Positions 45,049 through 53,708 of a stretch of 64,000 nucleotides of DNA are shown piece after piece. The notes below the pieces were generated by a model that was not told the origin of the DNA, ran no database searches, and saw only the letters and a list, made by a program, of their open reading frames with translations. Position numbers and translations under genes: made by a program. Location of the stretch: assembly GCF_003207895.1 (NCBI RefSeq), contig NZ_NKUB01000005.1:62001-126000 (forward strand), read 5' to 3'. Every line of letters begins with the position of its first letter. The first letter of the stretch is position 1. The stretch comes from Komagataeibacter swingsii. Lineage in GTDB: Bacteria > Pseudomonadota > Alphaproteobacteria > Acetobacterales > Acetobacteraceae.

Positions 45049-45921
45049 TCATGCTTGGGCCGAAAGTTCCGCGCTCAGGTCCTCGATGAACTGGAATGCG
45101 ACACGTCCCGACCGGCCACCGCGCGACAGCGACCACGCATTGGCCCGCCGGGTCAGGTCCGCATCCGTGATCGGCAGGCGGCGTTCCTTCGCATAGGCGC
45201 GGACCATGTCCATGAAGGTATCCTGCGCGCAGTTGTGGAATCCGATCCACAGGCCGAAGCGGTCGGACAGCGAGACCTTTTCCTCTGTCGCCTCGGCGGT
45301 GTTGATGGCGGTTGAACTTTCGTTCTCGATCATCTCGCGCGGCATCAGGTGGCGGCGGTTGGATGTGGCATAGAACAGCACGTTCTGCGGCCGCCCGGCG
45401 ATCCCGCCATCCAGCACCGATTTCAGGGCCTTGTAATCCGCGTCCTCGCGCTCGAACGACAGGTCATCGCAGAAGACGATGAAGCGGCGCGGGCTTTCAC
45501 GCAGCAGGGCAAGCAGGTCGGGCAGGGTGGACAGGTCCTCGCGCTGGATTTCAACCAGCACCAGCCGCCCCCGGCCCGGCGCCGCGGGCCTGCCATCCAC
45601 CAGGTTCGCCTGCGCGTGGGCCGCCTTGACCAGTGATGACTTGCCCATGCCGCGCGCGCCCCACAGCATGGCGTTGTTGGCCGGCAGGCCCCCTGCGAAA
45701 TGCAGCGTGTTGTCCAGCAGCATCCTGCGCTGGCGGTCGATGCCCTGCAGCAGGGCCATGTCCACATGGGCGACATGGGGCACGGCCGTCAGGCGGCCAA
45801 GGCCGGGATGCCAGATGAAGGCGTCCGCCCGGTCCAGCCCGGCAAGCGAGGGCGCGGGCGGCGAAAGCCGTTCAAGGGCCGCCGCGATACGTTCGAGAAG
45901 GGGGAGGGAAGTACTGTCCAT
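45049..45921 (-). CDS. DUF815-family AAA ATPase
   Basis: P-loop ATPase with an N-terminal helical part (LLERIAAALERL), then the Walker A NAMLWGARGMGKSSLVKAAH (about residues 83-100), Walker B/DDLSFEREDADYKAL, the arginine segment SNRRHLMP, and a lid with DRFGLWIGFHNC. I start at ATG 45921 after AGGAA; 290 residues. The family (also called YifB-unrelated 'ATP-binding DUF815') is typically next to yajC in alphaproteobacteria, as here (divergent by 172 bases). Its function is not established. Confidence 0.87.
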   Translation of the reverse strand: MDSTSLPLLERIAAALERLSPPAPSLAGLDRADAFIWHPGLGRLTAVPHVAHVDMALLQGIDRQRRMLLDNTLHFAGGLPANNAMLWGARGMGKSSLVKAAHAQANLVDGRPAAPGRGRLVLVEIQREDLSTLPDLLALLRESPRRFIVFCDDLSFEREDADYKALKSVLDGGIAGRPQNVLFYATSNRRHLMPREMIENESSTAINTAEATEEKVSLSDRFGLWIGFHNCAQDTFMDMVRAYAKERRLPITDADLTRRANAWSLSRGGRSGRVAFQFIEDLSAELSAQA

Positions 45922-46093
45922 CGTCGTTCCTGATTCCAGCATGACTGTGTGCGATGGCGTATGCCACCAGGCGATCCGGAGCGCGTTGGCCAGCCGGGGC
46001 AGGCGAACGCCTTGACGGGAAACAGGCGAAAACTATGGTCCGCATGGCAAAGTCGCAACCCGTTCAATCCCTCATTATGCCGGAAAGATCATA

Positions 46094-46480
46094 ATGCCTT
46101 CCATTATCAATGATTTGCTGACCACTCCCGCCCATGCCCAGTCGGCTGGCGGCCTGCTGAGCGGGGACGGCATCATGGCCGTGCTGCCGTACGTGGCCAT
46201 GTTCGCCATTTTCTATTTCCTGCTGATACGCCCGCAGCAGGTCAAGCAGAAGCAGTTGCGCAACCAGCTTGCCGGCCTGCGCCGGGGCGACCGGGTGCTG
46301 ACGGCGGGCGGCATCATCGGCGTGGTGCAGAAAGTCCAGGCGGAATCGAACGAGGTCGAGGTCGAGATCGCGCCCGGCGTGCGCGTGAACGTGCTGCGTG
46401 ACACCATCGGTTCGGTCATTACCAGCGCGGGCGCGCCCGCCAATGATACGGCCCCCGACAAGCCCGCCAGGAACAGCTGA
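46094..46480 (+). CDS. yajC: Preprotein translocase subunit YajC
   Basis: Accessory of SecDF in Sec export. 128 residues with one membrane span (MAVLPYVAMFAIFYFLLIRPQ, ending with the hallmark RPQQ) near residues 28-50 and the compact cytoplasmic domain LRRGDRVLTAGGIIGVV. GGAAAG lies just before the ATG. It is usually followed by secD and secF in alphaproteobacteria, but here the next gene is a sugar transporter. Confidence 0.93.
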   Translation: MPSIINDLLTTPAHAQSAGGLLSGDGIMAVLPYVAMFAIFYFLLIRPQQVKQKQLRNQLAGLRRGDRVLTAGGIIGVVQKVQAESNEVEVEIAPGVRVNVLRDTIGSVITSAGAPANDTAPDKPARNS

Positions 46481-46562
46481 CGCCCTTTTCCCCGCCTGAT
46501 CGCGGGCGGGGGTGAACTTCCCCCGCATTATGCCGTTGCTTACTGTAACATCTGGAGTAGGC

Positions 46563-47999
46563 ATGATGCACAGGCAGCCTGGCAACGCAGAGACTGGTCC
46601 CGTCATCCGGCATGGGCCGGCCCTGCGGGGGCGTGCGGGGTTGATCGGTGGTCTTGCGGCGCTGTCGGGCATCCTGTTCGGGCTGGATACGGGTGTCATG
46701 TCCGGTGCGCTGGACCTGATCTCGCAGGAATTCATCCTGTCGGATTTCCAGCGCGAATCCATGGTGGGCGTCATGCTGCTGGGTGCGGCGCTTGGCGTGC
46801 TGGGCGCGGCATGGCTGTCGCATCGCTGCGGGCGCAAGCGCACGCTGGTGCTGACGGCGGGGCTGTTCGTGATCGGTCCCCTGTTATGCGCCGAATCCAC
46901 ATCCTACCGCACGCTCATGCTGGCGCGGCTGCTGCTGGGGCTGGCGACCGGGGCGACCACGTTCACCACACCGCTTTATATCGCCGAAATTGCCGATTCC
47001 GGGCGCCGGGGCGCGATGATATTGGGCTACCAGCTCATGATCTCGTGCGGGTTGCTTGCGGCGTTCGTGTCCGACGGGCTGTTTTCCTATTTTGGCGGAT
47101 GGCGGTGGATGCTGGGCGTCGTGGGCTTTCCGGGGCTGGTGTTCATGATGGGGGTGCTGTTCCTGCCACCCAGCCCGCGCTGGCTGCTGGCGCAGGGGCG
47201 CGAGCGCGATGCGCGCCGCGTGCTGATCGAACTGCGCGGCCTGCCCCGGCTGGTCATGGCCGAACGCAACGCCATCATGGCCCGCCTGTCCGCGCGGCGG
47301 GACGGGATCGGCAGTTTCATGAAGGACCCGAACTGTCGCCGCGCCATGTGGCTGGCGGTGGGGCTGCAGGTGGCGCAGCAGTTTTCGGGCATCAACGCGG
47401 TGCTGTATTACGCGCCCTACATCATCGGGTTGGTGGGGTATGGCCATTACGTGCAGGTCTGGGGGCCGGTCGGGATCGGGTTCATCAACCTGCTGTCCAC
47501 CTGCATCGCCACGACCTGCGTGGACCGGGTCGGGCGCAGGCCGATGCTGATCGGCGGCTTTGCCGTCATGGCGCTGGCCATGGCGGGGCAGGCGGTCATG
47601 GTGGCGCACGGCATGCCCCCCGCGCCGGGGATGCGGCTGCTCATGGGGGCGTGCATGCTGGTGTTCGTCGCGGCGTTCGCGTTTGCGGCGGGACCGCTGA
47701 CGTGGCTGCTCTGCGCCGAAATCCTGCCGCTGCGCGGGCGTGAATTCGGCATGGCGTGTTCCACCTGCGCCAACTGGGTCGCCAACATGCTGGTCAGCGC
47801 CACGTTCCTGACCGGGCTGGAAATCATGGGCGCGGACGGGGTGCTGTGGGGGTATGCCGGGCTGAATGCGGTGTTCATGGTCATGGTGGCGCTGCGCGTG
47901 CCTGAAACACGTGGCATGACGCTGGAACAGATCGAGGTGGAACTGATGCGCGGCACCCCGCTGCGGGCGCTGGGCACGCGGATGCATTCGCGGGCGTGA
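46563..47999 (+). CDS. MFS sugar transporter (sugar porter family)
   Basis: Twelve-helix major facilitator that takes up sugars, probably hexoses or polyols. I start at ATG 46563 (MMHRQPGNAE) after TGGAGTAGG; 478 residues. Sugar-porter signatures: GILFGLDTGVMSGAL in helix 1, HRCGRKRTLVL (loop 2-3), PPSPRWLLAQGRERDARRVL (loop 6-7), QQFSGINAVLYY in helix 7, DRVGRRPMLIGG (loop 8-9) and PETRG near the C-terminal tail. An acetic acid bacterium would use it for glucose, mannitol or similar. It follows yajC but has its own spacing of 80 bases and a terminator after it. Confidence 0.9.
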   Translation: MMHRQPGNAETGPVIRHGPALRGRAGLIGGLAALSGILFGLDTGVMSGALDLISQEFILSDFQRESMVGVMLLGAALGVLGAAWLSHRCGRKRTLVLTAGLFVIGPLLCAESTSYRTLMLARLLLGLATGATTFTTPLYIAEIADSGRRGAMILGYQLMISCGLLAAFVSDGLFSYFGGWRWMLGVVGFPGLVFMMGVLFLPPSPRWLLAQGRERDARRVLIELRGLPRLVMAERNAIMARLSARRDGIGSFMKDPNCRRAMWLAVGLQVAQQFSGINAVLYYAPYIIGLVGYGHYVQVWGPVGIGFINLLSTCIATTCVDRVGRRPMLIGGFAVMALAMAGQAVMVAHGMPPAPGMRLLMGACMLVFVAAFAFAAGPLTWLLCAEILPLRGREFGMACSTCANWVANMLVSATFLTGLEIMGADGVLWGYAGLNAVFMVMVALRVPETRGMTLEQIEVELMRGTPLRALGTRMHSRA

Positions 48000-48025
48000 C
48001 GGGGACGCCGTGACCTGCTTACGCA

Positions 48026-48052
48026 AAAAACCCGGCGCAGGGCCGGGTTTTT
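48026..48052. terminator. Bidirectional terminator between sugar transporter and sodB
   Basis: CCCGGC/GCCGGG stem (48031-48036 and 48042-48047) with a five-base loop, A run before and T run after. It serves both converging genes. Confidence 0.88.
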
Positions 48053-48077
48053 CGGTCCGTTACCTGAAAACAGGCAA

Positions 48078-48686
48078 TCAGGCGGACTGGAGCTGGGCTT
48101 CGGCGAACTCGTAGTTGGCCAGCTTGTCCAGGTAGTTGGTGATGTAGTCGGGACGGCGGTTGCGGAAGTCGAGGTAGTAGGAGTGTTCCCACACATCCAG
48201 GCCCAGCAGCACCTTGCCCTGGCCTTCGGCCAGCGGGTTGGAGCCATTGGCGGTCTTGGTCACCTTCAGCTTGCCGTCGGAACCCAGCACCAGCCATGCC
48301 CAGCCCGAGCCGAACTGCGATGCGGCGGCGGCCTTGAAATCGGCCTTGAACTTTTCAATGGTGCCGAAATCCTCGACCAGCTTCCTGGACAGGGCATGGG
48401 GGATCTCGCCGCCCTTGGGGGCAAGGTTCTGCCAGAACAGGATGTGGTTCCAGTGCTGTCCCGCATTGTTGAACACGGGCGCCATGTCGGGCTTGCCCTT
48501 GACCATGAGGATGATTTCCTCAAGCGACTTGCCCTGCAGCTCCGGCTTGGATTCGACAAATCCGTTCAGCGCCGTCACATAGGCCTGATGGTGCTTGTCA
48601 TGATGCAGTTCCAGCGTTTCCTGGCACATGCCACGGTTGGCAAGGGCATTGTAGGCGAAGGGAAGGGACGGCAATTCGAAAGCCAT
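48078..48686 (-). CDS. sodB: Superoxide dismutase, Fe type
   Basis: Dismutates superoxide in the cytoplasm. I start at ATG 48686 (MAFELPSLPFAYNAL) after CCAGGAGA; 202 residues. The metal site follows the Fe/Mn-SOD pattern: His28 in ELHHDKHHQAYV, His in FNNAGQHWNHILFWQ, and Asp/His in LDVWEHSYYLDFRNRR. Features around LWNHILFW and the short loop lean to the Fe form, but Fe/Mn choice from sequence alone is not certain. It is flanked by the sugar transporter and the phytoene-synthase-like gene, unrelated functionally. Confidence 0.93.
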   Translation of the reverse strand: MAFELPSLPFAYNALANRGMCQETLELHHDKHHQAYVTALNGFVESKPELQGKSLEEIILMVKGKPDMAPVFNNAGQHWNHILFWQNLAPKGGEIPHALSRKLVEDFGTIEKFKADFKAAAASQFGSGWAWLVLGSDGKLKVTKTANGSNPLAEGQGKVLLGLDVWEHSYYLDFRNRRPDYITNYLDKLANYEFAEAQLQSA

Positions 48687-48815
48687 GAACATTCTCCTGG
48701 GAATTGCAAGGAGCGGCATGAAGCCGCCATACCAAGATTGCTATGGGTGCGGAGCGGGTGCGTCAAGTGACGGTCACATGAACACCCCCGCGCCACGCCT
48801 TCCGGACCAAACGCC

Positions 48816-49670
48816 ATGACGGGGCGGATGGATGCATGCCAGCCGGTGGGCGCAGGGGCCTCATTCCTGCATGGGGCGCGCCGTATCGACCCTGACCGCT
48901 TTTTCTGTGCGCTGTTCGTCCCCCCCGCCGCGCGCATGGCGGCGATGGTGCTGATCGCCTTCAACCATGAATGCACGCGCGCGGTGGCCACACCCGCGTC
49001 ATGGGCGGTGGCGGGGCCGATGGCGGGGCTGATCCGGCTACAATGGTGGCGCGACGTGCTGGAAAGCGGTAATGCGCAGCGCCACGATACGGCGGCAGCC
49101 CTGCTGGGCCTGATGGCGCAGGGCAGGGTGCGGCGCGAGACGCTGGAGGGCATTATTACAGCACGCGAATGTGAACTCGATGGCCTGCCTGACCGGGCAG
49201 CCTGGCAGGCATCCATGCTGGATGGCGCGGGCGGCGTGCAGGTCGCCATGGCGCAGGCCGCGGGGTGTGCCGATCCCACGCTGCTGGCGCGCATCCGCCT
49301 TATGGGCGGGATTTACGGGGTGGGGGCGCTGGTGCGCCACCTGCCCGCCGTGCTACGCGCGGGGCGCTGCCCATTGCCCGAGGATGCGCTGGCGGCGGTG
49401 GGCCTGACACGCGATGGCCTGCGCACCGGGCAGGCCACGCCCACCCAGATCGCCACCCTGCGCGACGGCCTGCGCCAGCAGGGACGGGAATGGCTGGACA
49501 GGGTGCGTGAGGGACCGCGCCTGCCGCGCGCGGCCCTTGCCGCCGGGTTGCCGGCTGTCCTCGGCCTGCGTGACATGCGCGGGCATGTGGTGGGGGGCAG
49601 GGATGCGTCCCCTCGTGGCGTGGGCGACCGGCTGGCGGTCATGGGTGCGTTGCTGCGCGGGTGGGTCTAG
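48816..49670 (+). CDS. Squalene/phytoene-synthase-like protein (NDUFAF6-type)
   Basis: 284 residues of the squalene/phytoene synthase superfamily (SAMs such as RFFCALFVPPAARMAAMVL, MAGLIRLQWWRDVL, LDGLPDRAAWQASM). The first Asp-rich motif DxxxD that binds prenyl diphosphate is not there: its place reads AFNHECTRA. That matches the NDUFAF6 branch, which helps assemble respiratory complex I in alphaproteobacteria and mitochondria, rather than a terpene synthase. It is normally near secDF-NDUFAF3-like genes; here it stands after sodB. Ribosome site is weak. Confidence 0.72.
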   Translation: MTGRMDACQPVGAGASFLHGARRIDPDRFFCALFVPPAARMAAMVLIAFNHECTRAVATPASWAVAGPMAGLIRLQWWRDVLESGNAQRHDTAAALLGLMAQGRVRRETLEGIITARECELDGLPDRAAWQASMLDGAGGVQVAMAQAAGCADPTLLARIRLMGGIYGVGALVRHLPAVLRAGRCPLPEDALAAVGLTRDGLRTGQATPTQIATLRDGLRQQGREWLDRVREGPRLPRAALAAGLPAVLGLRDMRGHVVGGRDASPRGVGDRLAVMGALLRGWV

Positions 49671-49704
49671 GGATTTTTTTTAAACATCCTGTTGGCAAGA
49701 TAAT

Positions 49705-49785
49705 AAAAGTTTTTGGGTGCCGACTTTTTTGCAGAAAGGCGGCGTTCCCTGAAGCTTTTTGCAAAAAGCTTCACCAAAAACTTTT
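49705..49785 (+). repeat. Palindromic double-hairpin repeat, copy 6 (full length)
   Basis: AAAAGTTTTTGGGTG edge, first stem GCCGAC/GGCGGC (one mismatch), T/A loop, GTTCCCTG, second hairpin GAAGCTTTTTGCAAAAAGCTTC, closing ACCAAAAACTTTT edge, which mirrors the opening edge. Between converging genes. Confidence 0.9.
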
Positions 49786-49802
49786 GTTGATTTCCAGGGG
49801 GT

Positions 49803-50678
49803 TCAGGGCGTGTTGGCCACCATGCTTTCCATTACGGCGAACAGGGCGGAATAATCCTCGTCCGGGTGGCGGCGGCGCGTCAGCGACAGGCTCTGGGTCG
49901 CCGCCGCCATGGCGGGCAGGGGCGCGGTCTGGCGCGCCGCGTCGGTCATGAGCAGGCGCATGTCCTTCTGCATGAGGCGGGCAGGGAACTGCGGGCTGAA
50001 ATCCCCCGCCTTCGCCGCCTTCAGCTTGCGCTTGTGGTGGGGCGAGATCACCGGCACCGCGTCCAGCGCGTCAAACAGCATGTCCCGCTCCAGCCCGGAT
50101 GCCAGCCCGTAGGTGACGCCCTCCGCCACGACCGCAAGGGTTGCCCCCATGATGCCGTTGATGACCAGCTTCAGCTTGGACCCGCTGCCAGCAGGCCCGG
50201 CATGGATGGTCAGCCGGCCGATGGCGTCGAACACGCCCTGCGCGCGGCTGATGTCGGCCGCCGTGCCGCCCGCCAGCACGATCAGGTTGCCTGACTCCGC
50301 TTCCGGCGTGCTGCCGGCCACGGGGGCGTCGATCACGGTGATGTCGCGCGCATGGCCCGCCTGCGCCAGTGCGACGGAGGTTTCGGGGGCGACTGTGCTG
50401 GTGTTGACCAGCAGGCCACCGGGCTTCATGCCCGCCAGCACGCCGTCGGGGCCGTTCATGGATTTGTCCAGTGCCTCGTCATCCGGCACGCAGGCAATGA
50501 CGATATTGGCTTCCTGCGCCAGCGCGCGCGGGGTGGGCAGGAACCGGGTGCTGCCATCGCCCCCCCTGCCCGATGGGGTATAGGCCACGATCCGGTAGCC
50601 GGCCTTGACCAGATTGGCCCCCATGCGGGACGCCATGGCCCCGAATCCGACAAAGCCGATCAATGGGGTGGTGGACAT
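49803..50678 (-). CDS. Beta-hydroxyacid dehydrogenase family protein
   Basis: NAD(P)-dependent dehydrogenase of the 3-hydroxyisobutyrate / tartronate semialdehyde reductase family. I start at ATG 50678 (MSTTPLIGFVGFGAM) after AGGAGA; 291 residues. Motifs: FVGFGAMASRMGANLV (cofactor fold), VIDAPVAGSTPEAESGNLIVLAG (substrate-binding, like DAPVSGG), GSGSKLKLVINGI with the catalytic Lys, and the helical C-terminal domain. Which hydroxyacid is not readable; acetic acid bacteria use such enzymes for tartronate semialdehyde or 3-hydroxyisobutyrate. Divergent from the next gene. Confidence 0.85.
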   Translation of the reverse strand: MSTTPLIGFVGFGAMASRMGANLVKAGYRIVAYTPSGRGGDGSTRFLPTPRALAQEANIVIACVPDDEALDKSMNGPDGVLAGMKPGGLLVNTSTVAPETSVALAQAGHARDITVIDAPVAGSTPEAESGNLIVLAGGTAADISRAQGVFDAIGRLTIHAGPAGSGSKLKLVINGIMGATLAVVAEGVTYGLASGLERDMLFDALDAVPVISPHHKRKLKAAKAGDFSPQFPARLMQKDMRLLMTDAARQTAPLPAMAAATQSLSLTRRRHPDEDYSALFAVMESMVANTP

Positions 50679-50861
50679 GCGGGTTCTCCTTGCCTGTTGC
50701 GCGATGGCCCGTGGGCCGGTGCGTAAGGTGGGCAATAGCAGGTGCGACGTCACGCCCCGATGACGCGTGGCGGCCATGCCTCGCACAAAGATGATGGCGG
50801 GGGAGGGCAGGGTCCTGTGGCATCAGGTGCGCATACCCTGTCGCCACGGGAAGGAGACATG

Positions 50862-51812
50862 ATGCGCAGCCTGCGTTTTTTTGATGATCTTGCACGGACC
50901 CTTGCCGGCCATCCGCCCATGGCGCTGGGCGTGGTCTATCCCTGCAGCGTGCCCGCGTTGCAGGCGGCGGCCGAAATCGCGCATGCGGGTCTGGCCACGC
51001 CGGTGCTGATCGGCCCCGCGGGACGGATCGGCCAGATGGCGAAGGATGCCGGCATCACGCTGTCCGGCTGCCGCAATGTGGACGTGCCCACCGATGGCGA
51101 AGCCGCGCGCGAAGGCGTGCGCATGGCGCATGAAGGCACGGTTGCCGCCCTGATGAAGGGATCGCTGCATTCGCGCATCTTCCTGCATGAACTCGGCCAC
51201 CATGAAGGCGGCCTGCGCACGACACGGCGCATGAGCCACGTCTATGTCCTTGACGCGCCACAGGCCCCGCGCGTGCTGCTGGTGACGGACGGGGCGGTGA
51301 ACATCGCCCCCGACCTCGATGCCCGGCGCGACATTGTCCAGAACAGCATCGACCTTGGCCACATGCTGGGTATCGTGCGGCCAAGGGTGGCGGTCCTGTC
51401 GGCGGTGGAGATGGTCAATCCCGACCTGCCATCCACGCTGGACGCGGCCATATTGTGCAAGATGGCCGAGCGCGGCCAGATTACCGGCGCGGTGCTGGAC
51501 GGCCCGCTGGCGCTGGACAACGCCGTAAGCCCCGAGGCCGCGCGCTGCAAGGGCGTGGTCTCCCCCGTCGCGGGGCAGGCGGACATACTGGTGGTGCCCG
51601 ACCTTGAAGCCGGGAATATCCTTGCCAAGCAGATGACCTTCATCGGCCAGGCACGCGCGGCGGGCATCGTCATGGGCATGCGCGTGCCCGTGATCCTGAC
51701 CAGCCGCGCCGATCCCGTGCCGGTGCGCGTGCTGTCATGCGTGGTGGCGGCGGTCATGATCCGGCAGGGTTATGGCGGGAATCCGGCGGCCAGCATGGAT
51801 CAATGCGGATGA
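50862..51812 (+). CDS. Phosphate acetyl/butyryltransferase family enzyme
   Basis: Family of phosphotransacetylases/phosphotransbutyrylases that interconvert acyl-CoA and acyl phosphate. I start at ATG 50862 (MRSLRFFDDLARTL), five bases after AAGGAG; ATG 50859 directly before is an alternative. 316 residues with VVYPCSVPALQAAAEIAHAG, LLVTDGAVNIAPDLDA and GPLALDNAVSPEAARCKGV typical of the PTB branch, and no N-terminal CobQ-like domain of long Pta. No acetate or butyrate kinase gene lies nearby, so the acyl-phosphate partner is elsewhere or it serves another acyl group. Confidence 0.83.
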   Translation: MRSLRFFDDLARTLAGHPPMALGVVYPCSVPALQAAAEIAHAGLATPVLIGPAGRIGQMAKDAGITLSGCRNVDVPTDGEAAREGVRMAHEGTVAALMKGSLHSRIFLHELGHHEGGLRTTRRMSHVYVLDAPQAPRVLLVTDGAVNIAPDLDARRDIVQNSIDLGHMLGIVRPRVAVLSAVEMVNPDLPSTLDAAILCKMAERGQITGAVLDGPLALDNAVSPEAARCKGVVSPVAGQADILVVPDLEAGNILAKQMTFIGQARAAGIVMGMRVPVILTSRADPVPVRVLSCVVAAVMIRQGYGGNPAASMDQCG

Positions 51813-52153
51813 CGCTCCCGTGTGATGCGTGTAAGGAAGGGCGGCCCGCTCGCGCGATGTTGTCCATGCGGGCCGGCAGCGTTTTCCGGCGGCGGGCGCG
51901 ATGGGAACCGTGGCGTGCGGCCCCGGCGTGGCGGGACGGGGCGCCGTCCTCGCGCAGAGATGATGCCCCGCCCTGGCGCACATGGTGGCAAGGAAAGGGC
52001 TGACGACTGCCCGGCCGGCGGGGCCATGCCCCGTGTGCCGGTGACTGACATGAACGTGCAATCAGGCCGGGTTCCCCGCGCCGCCGGGTGGCTGCCCGGT
52101 CCAGCCGATGAACAGCCACGCAGCGGGTTTCCGATGCCGATCCGGAGAATGCC
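51813..52153. other. Gene-free region upstream of mqo
   Basis: 341 GC-rich bases. Short reading frames present are low-complexity and Arg/Gly/Pro-rich, with no ribosome sites. The last bases carry CGGAGA as the mqo ribosome site. I see no terminator, palindromic repeat or recognisable RNA; the mqo promoter probably lies here. Confidence 0.45.
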
Positions 52154-53650
52154 ATGACCTCGAATCCCTCCCCTGCCGCTTCCACCTATGATGTGGTCCT
52201 GATTGGCGGCGGAATCATGAGTGCAACGCTGGGCGCGATGCTGCGCCAGCTTGAGCCGGGCCTGTCCATTGCCCTGTTCGGGCGGCTGGATGACGTGGCG
52301 CTGGAAAGTTCCAATGGCTGGAACAATGCCGGCACCGGCCATTCCGCCCTGTGCGAACTGAATTACACGCCCCTGCGCCCCGACGGCACGGTGGATATTT
52401 CCAAGGCCGTGAACGTCAACGAGGCGTTTCAGGTTTCACGCCAGTTCTGGTCCTACCTGGTGGAATCGGGGCAGATCGCCTCGCCGCGCGACTTCCTCAA
52501 CCCCATCCCGCACATGAGCTTCGTCTGGGGGCCGGAAAATGTCGATTTCCTGCGCAGGCGGCATGCGGCGCTGCAGGAACACCCGCTGTTCGCGGGCATG
52601 TCGCTGTCCACCGATGAAGGGCAGTTGCGCCAGTGGATGCCGCTGGTCATGCAGGACCGCGCGCCGGGGCAGAAGCTTGCGGCCACATGGCACCCGGCGG
52701 GCACGGACGTGAATTTCGGCGCGTTGACCCATCGCCTGATCGACCTGCTACAGGGCAAGCCGGGCTTTGACCTCCACCTCGCGCATGAGGTGGAAGACCT
52801 CAAGCCCGCGGGCGGCAACGGGTGGGACGTGTCCGTCCGCGCCGTGCATGGCGGGGGCGAGCGCAGGGTGCGCGCGAAATTCGTGTTCATCGGCGCGGGC
52901 GGCGGCGCGCTGCACCTGCTGCAGAAAAGCGGCATACCCGAAGCCCGTGGTATTGGCGGTTTCCCCGTCAGCGGCCAGTTCCTGCGCTGCACCAACCCCG
53001 AAGTGGTCGGCCAGCACCATGCCAAGGTGTATGGCAAGGCGTCGGTCGGCGCGCCGCCCATGTCGGTGCCGCATCTGGATACGCGCGTGATCGACGGGCA
53101 GCGTGGCCTGCTGTTCGGTCCGTATGCCGGGTTCTCGACCAAGTTCCTCAAGCAGGGGTCGTGGCTGGACCTGCCGCGTTCCATCCGCATGGACAATATC
53201 GGGGCGATGCTGGCGGTGGCGCGCGACAACATGCCGCTGACCAAATACCTGATCCAGCAGGTCATGCAGTCCAGCGAGGACCGGCTGAAGGCGCTGCGGG
53301 ACTTCGTGCCCACCGCGCGCAAGGAGGACTGGGAACTGATTACCGCGGGCCAGCGCGTCCAGGTGATTAAGAAGGACGCAAAGCGCGGCGGCGTGCTGCA
53401 GTTCGGCACCGAGGTGGTGACCGGGGCCGACGGGTCGATCGCGGGCCTGCTGGGGGCGTCGCCGGGTGCTTCCACGGCGGCGCCGATCATGCTGACGGTG
53501 CTGGAGCGCTGCTTTGGCGACCGCCTGCCGCAGTGGGAATCCCGCCTGCGCGAAATGATCCCGTCCTATGGCGTCAAACTGGGGCAGGATGCCGCCCTGT
53601 GCGCGCAGGTGCGCGAACGCACGCGCACGGCATTGCAACTGGACGGCTGA
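52154..53650 (+). CDS. mqo: Malate:quinone oxidoreductase
   Basis: FAD-dependent membrane-associated enzyme that oxidises malate to oxaloacetate and feeds electrons to ubiquinone, usual in acetic acid bacteria whose TCA cycle lacks or supplements malate dehydrogenase. 498 residues: [19 protein letters not shown] (FAD fold, about 12-30), [53 protein letters not shown], and a C terminus with [12 protein letters not shown] and [23 protein letters not shown] precedes the ATG. Stands alone. Confidence 0.95.
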   Translation: MTSNPSPAASTYDVVLIGGGIMSATLGAMLRQLEPGLSIALFGRLDDVALESSNGWNNAGTGHSALCELNYTPLRPDGTVDISKAVNVNEAFQVSRQFWSYLVESGQIASPRDFLNPIPHMSFVWGPENVDFLRRRHAALQEHPLFAGMSLSTDEGQLRQWMPLVMQDRAPGQKLAATWHPAGTDVNFGALTHRLIDLLQGKPGFDLHLAHEVEDLKPAGGNGWDVSVRAVHGGGERRVRAKFVFIGAGGGALHLLQKSGIPEARGIGGFPVSGQFLRCTNPEVVGQHHAKVYGKASVGAPPMSVPHLDTRVIDGQRGLLFGPYAGFSTKFLKQGSWLDLPRSIRMDNIGAMLAVARDNMPLTKYLIQQVMQSSEDRLKALRDFVPTARKEDWELITAGQRVQVIKKDAKRGGVLQFGTEVVTGADGSIAGLLGASPGASTAAPIMLTVLERCFGDRLPQWESRLREMIPSYGVKLGQDAALCAQVRERTRTALQLDG

Positions 53651-53660
53651 CACCCCATGG

Positions 53661-53700
53661 AAAAAACCCCACCCCGCCAGTGTCCGTGGCGGGCGGGGCG
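53661..53700 (-). terminator. Terminator after the NYN-domain gene
   Basis: Minus strand: GC-rich stem CCCGCC...GGCGGGG with a seven-base loop, followed by TTTTTT. Located 9-48 bases past the stop; mqo converges on it. Confidence 0.75.
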
Positions 53701-53708
53701 GGAAGGGT

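Noticed and set aside
48816-49670. Annotation as phytoene or squalene synthase of hopanoid/carotenoid synthesis
   Set aside because: The first catalytic Asp motif is missing and the neighbours are not terpene genes; the NDUFAF6-like branch fits better.
51822-52157. Open frame in the gap before mqo
   Set aside because: Arg/Gly/Pro-rich low-complexity translation, no ribosome site, overlaps the mqo start.
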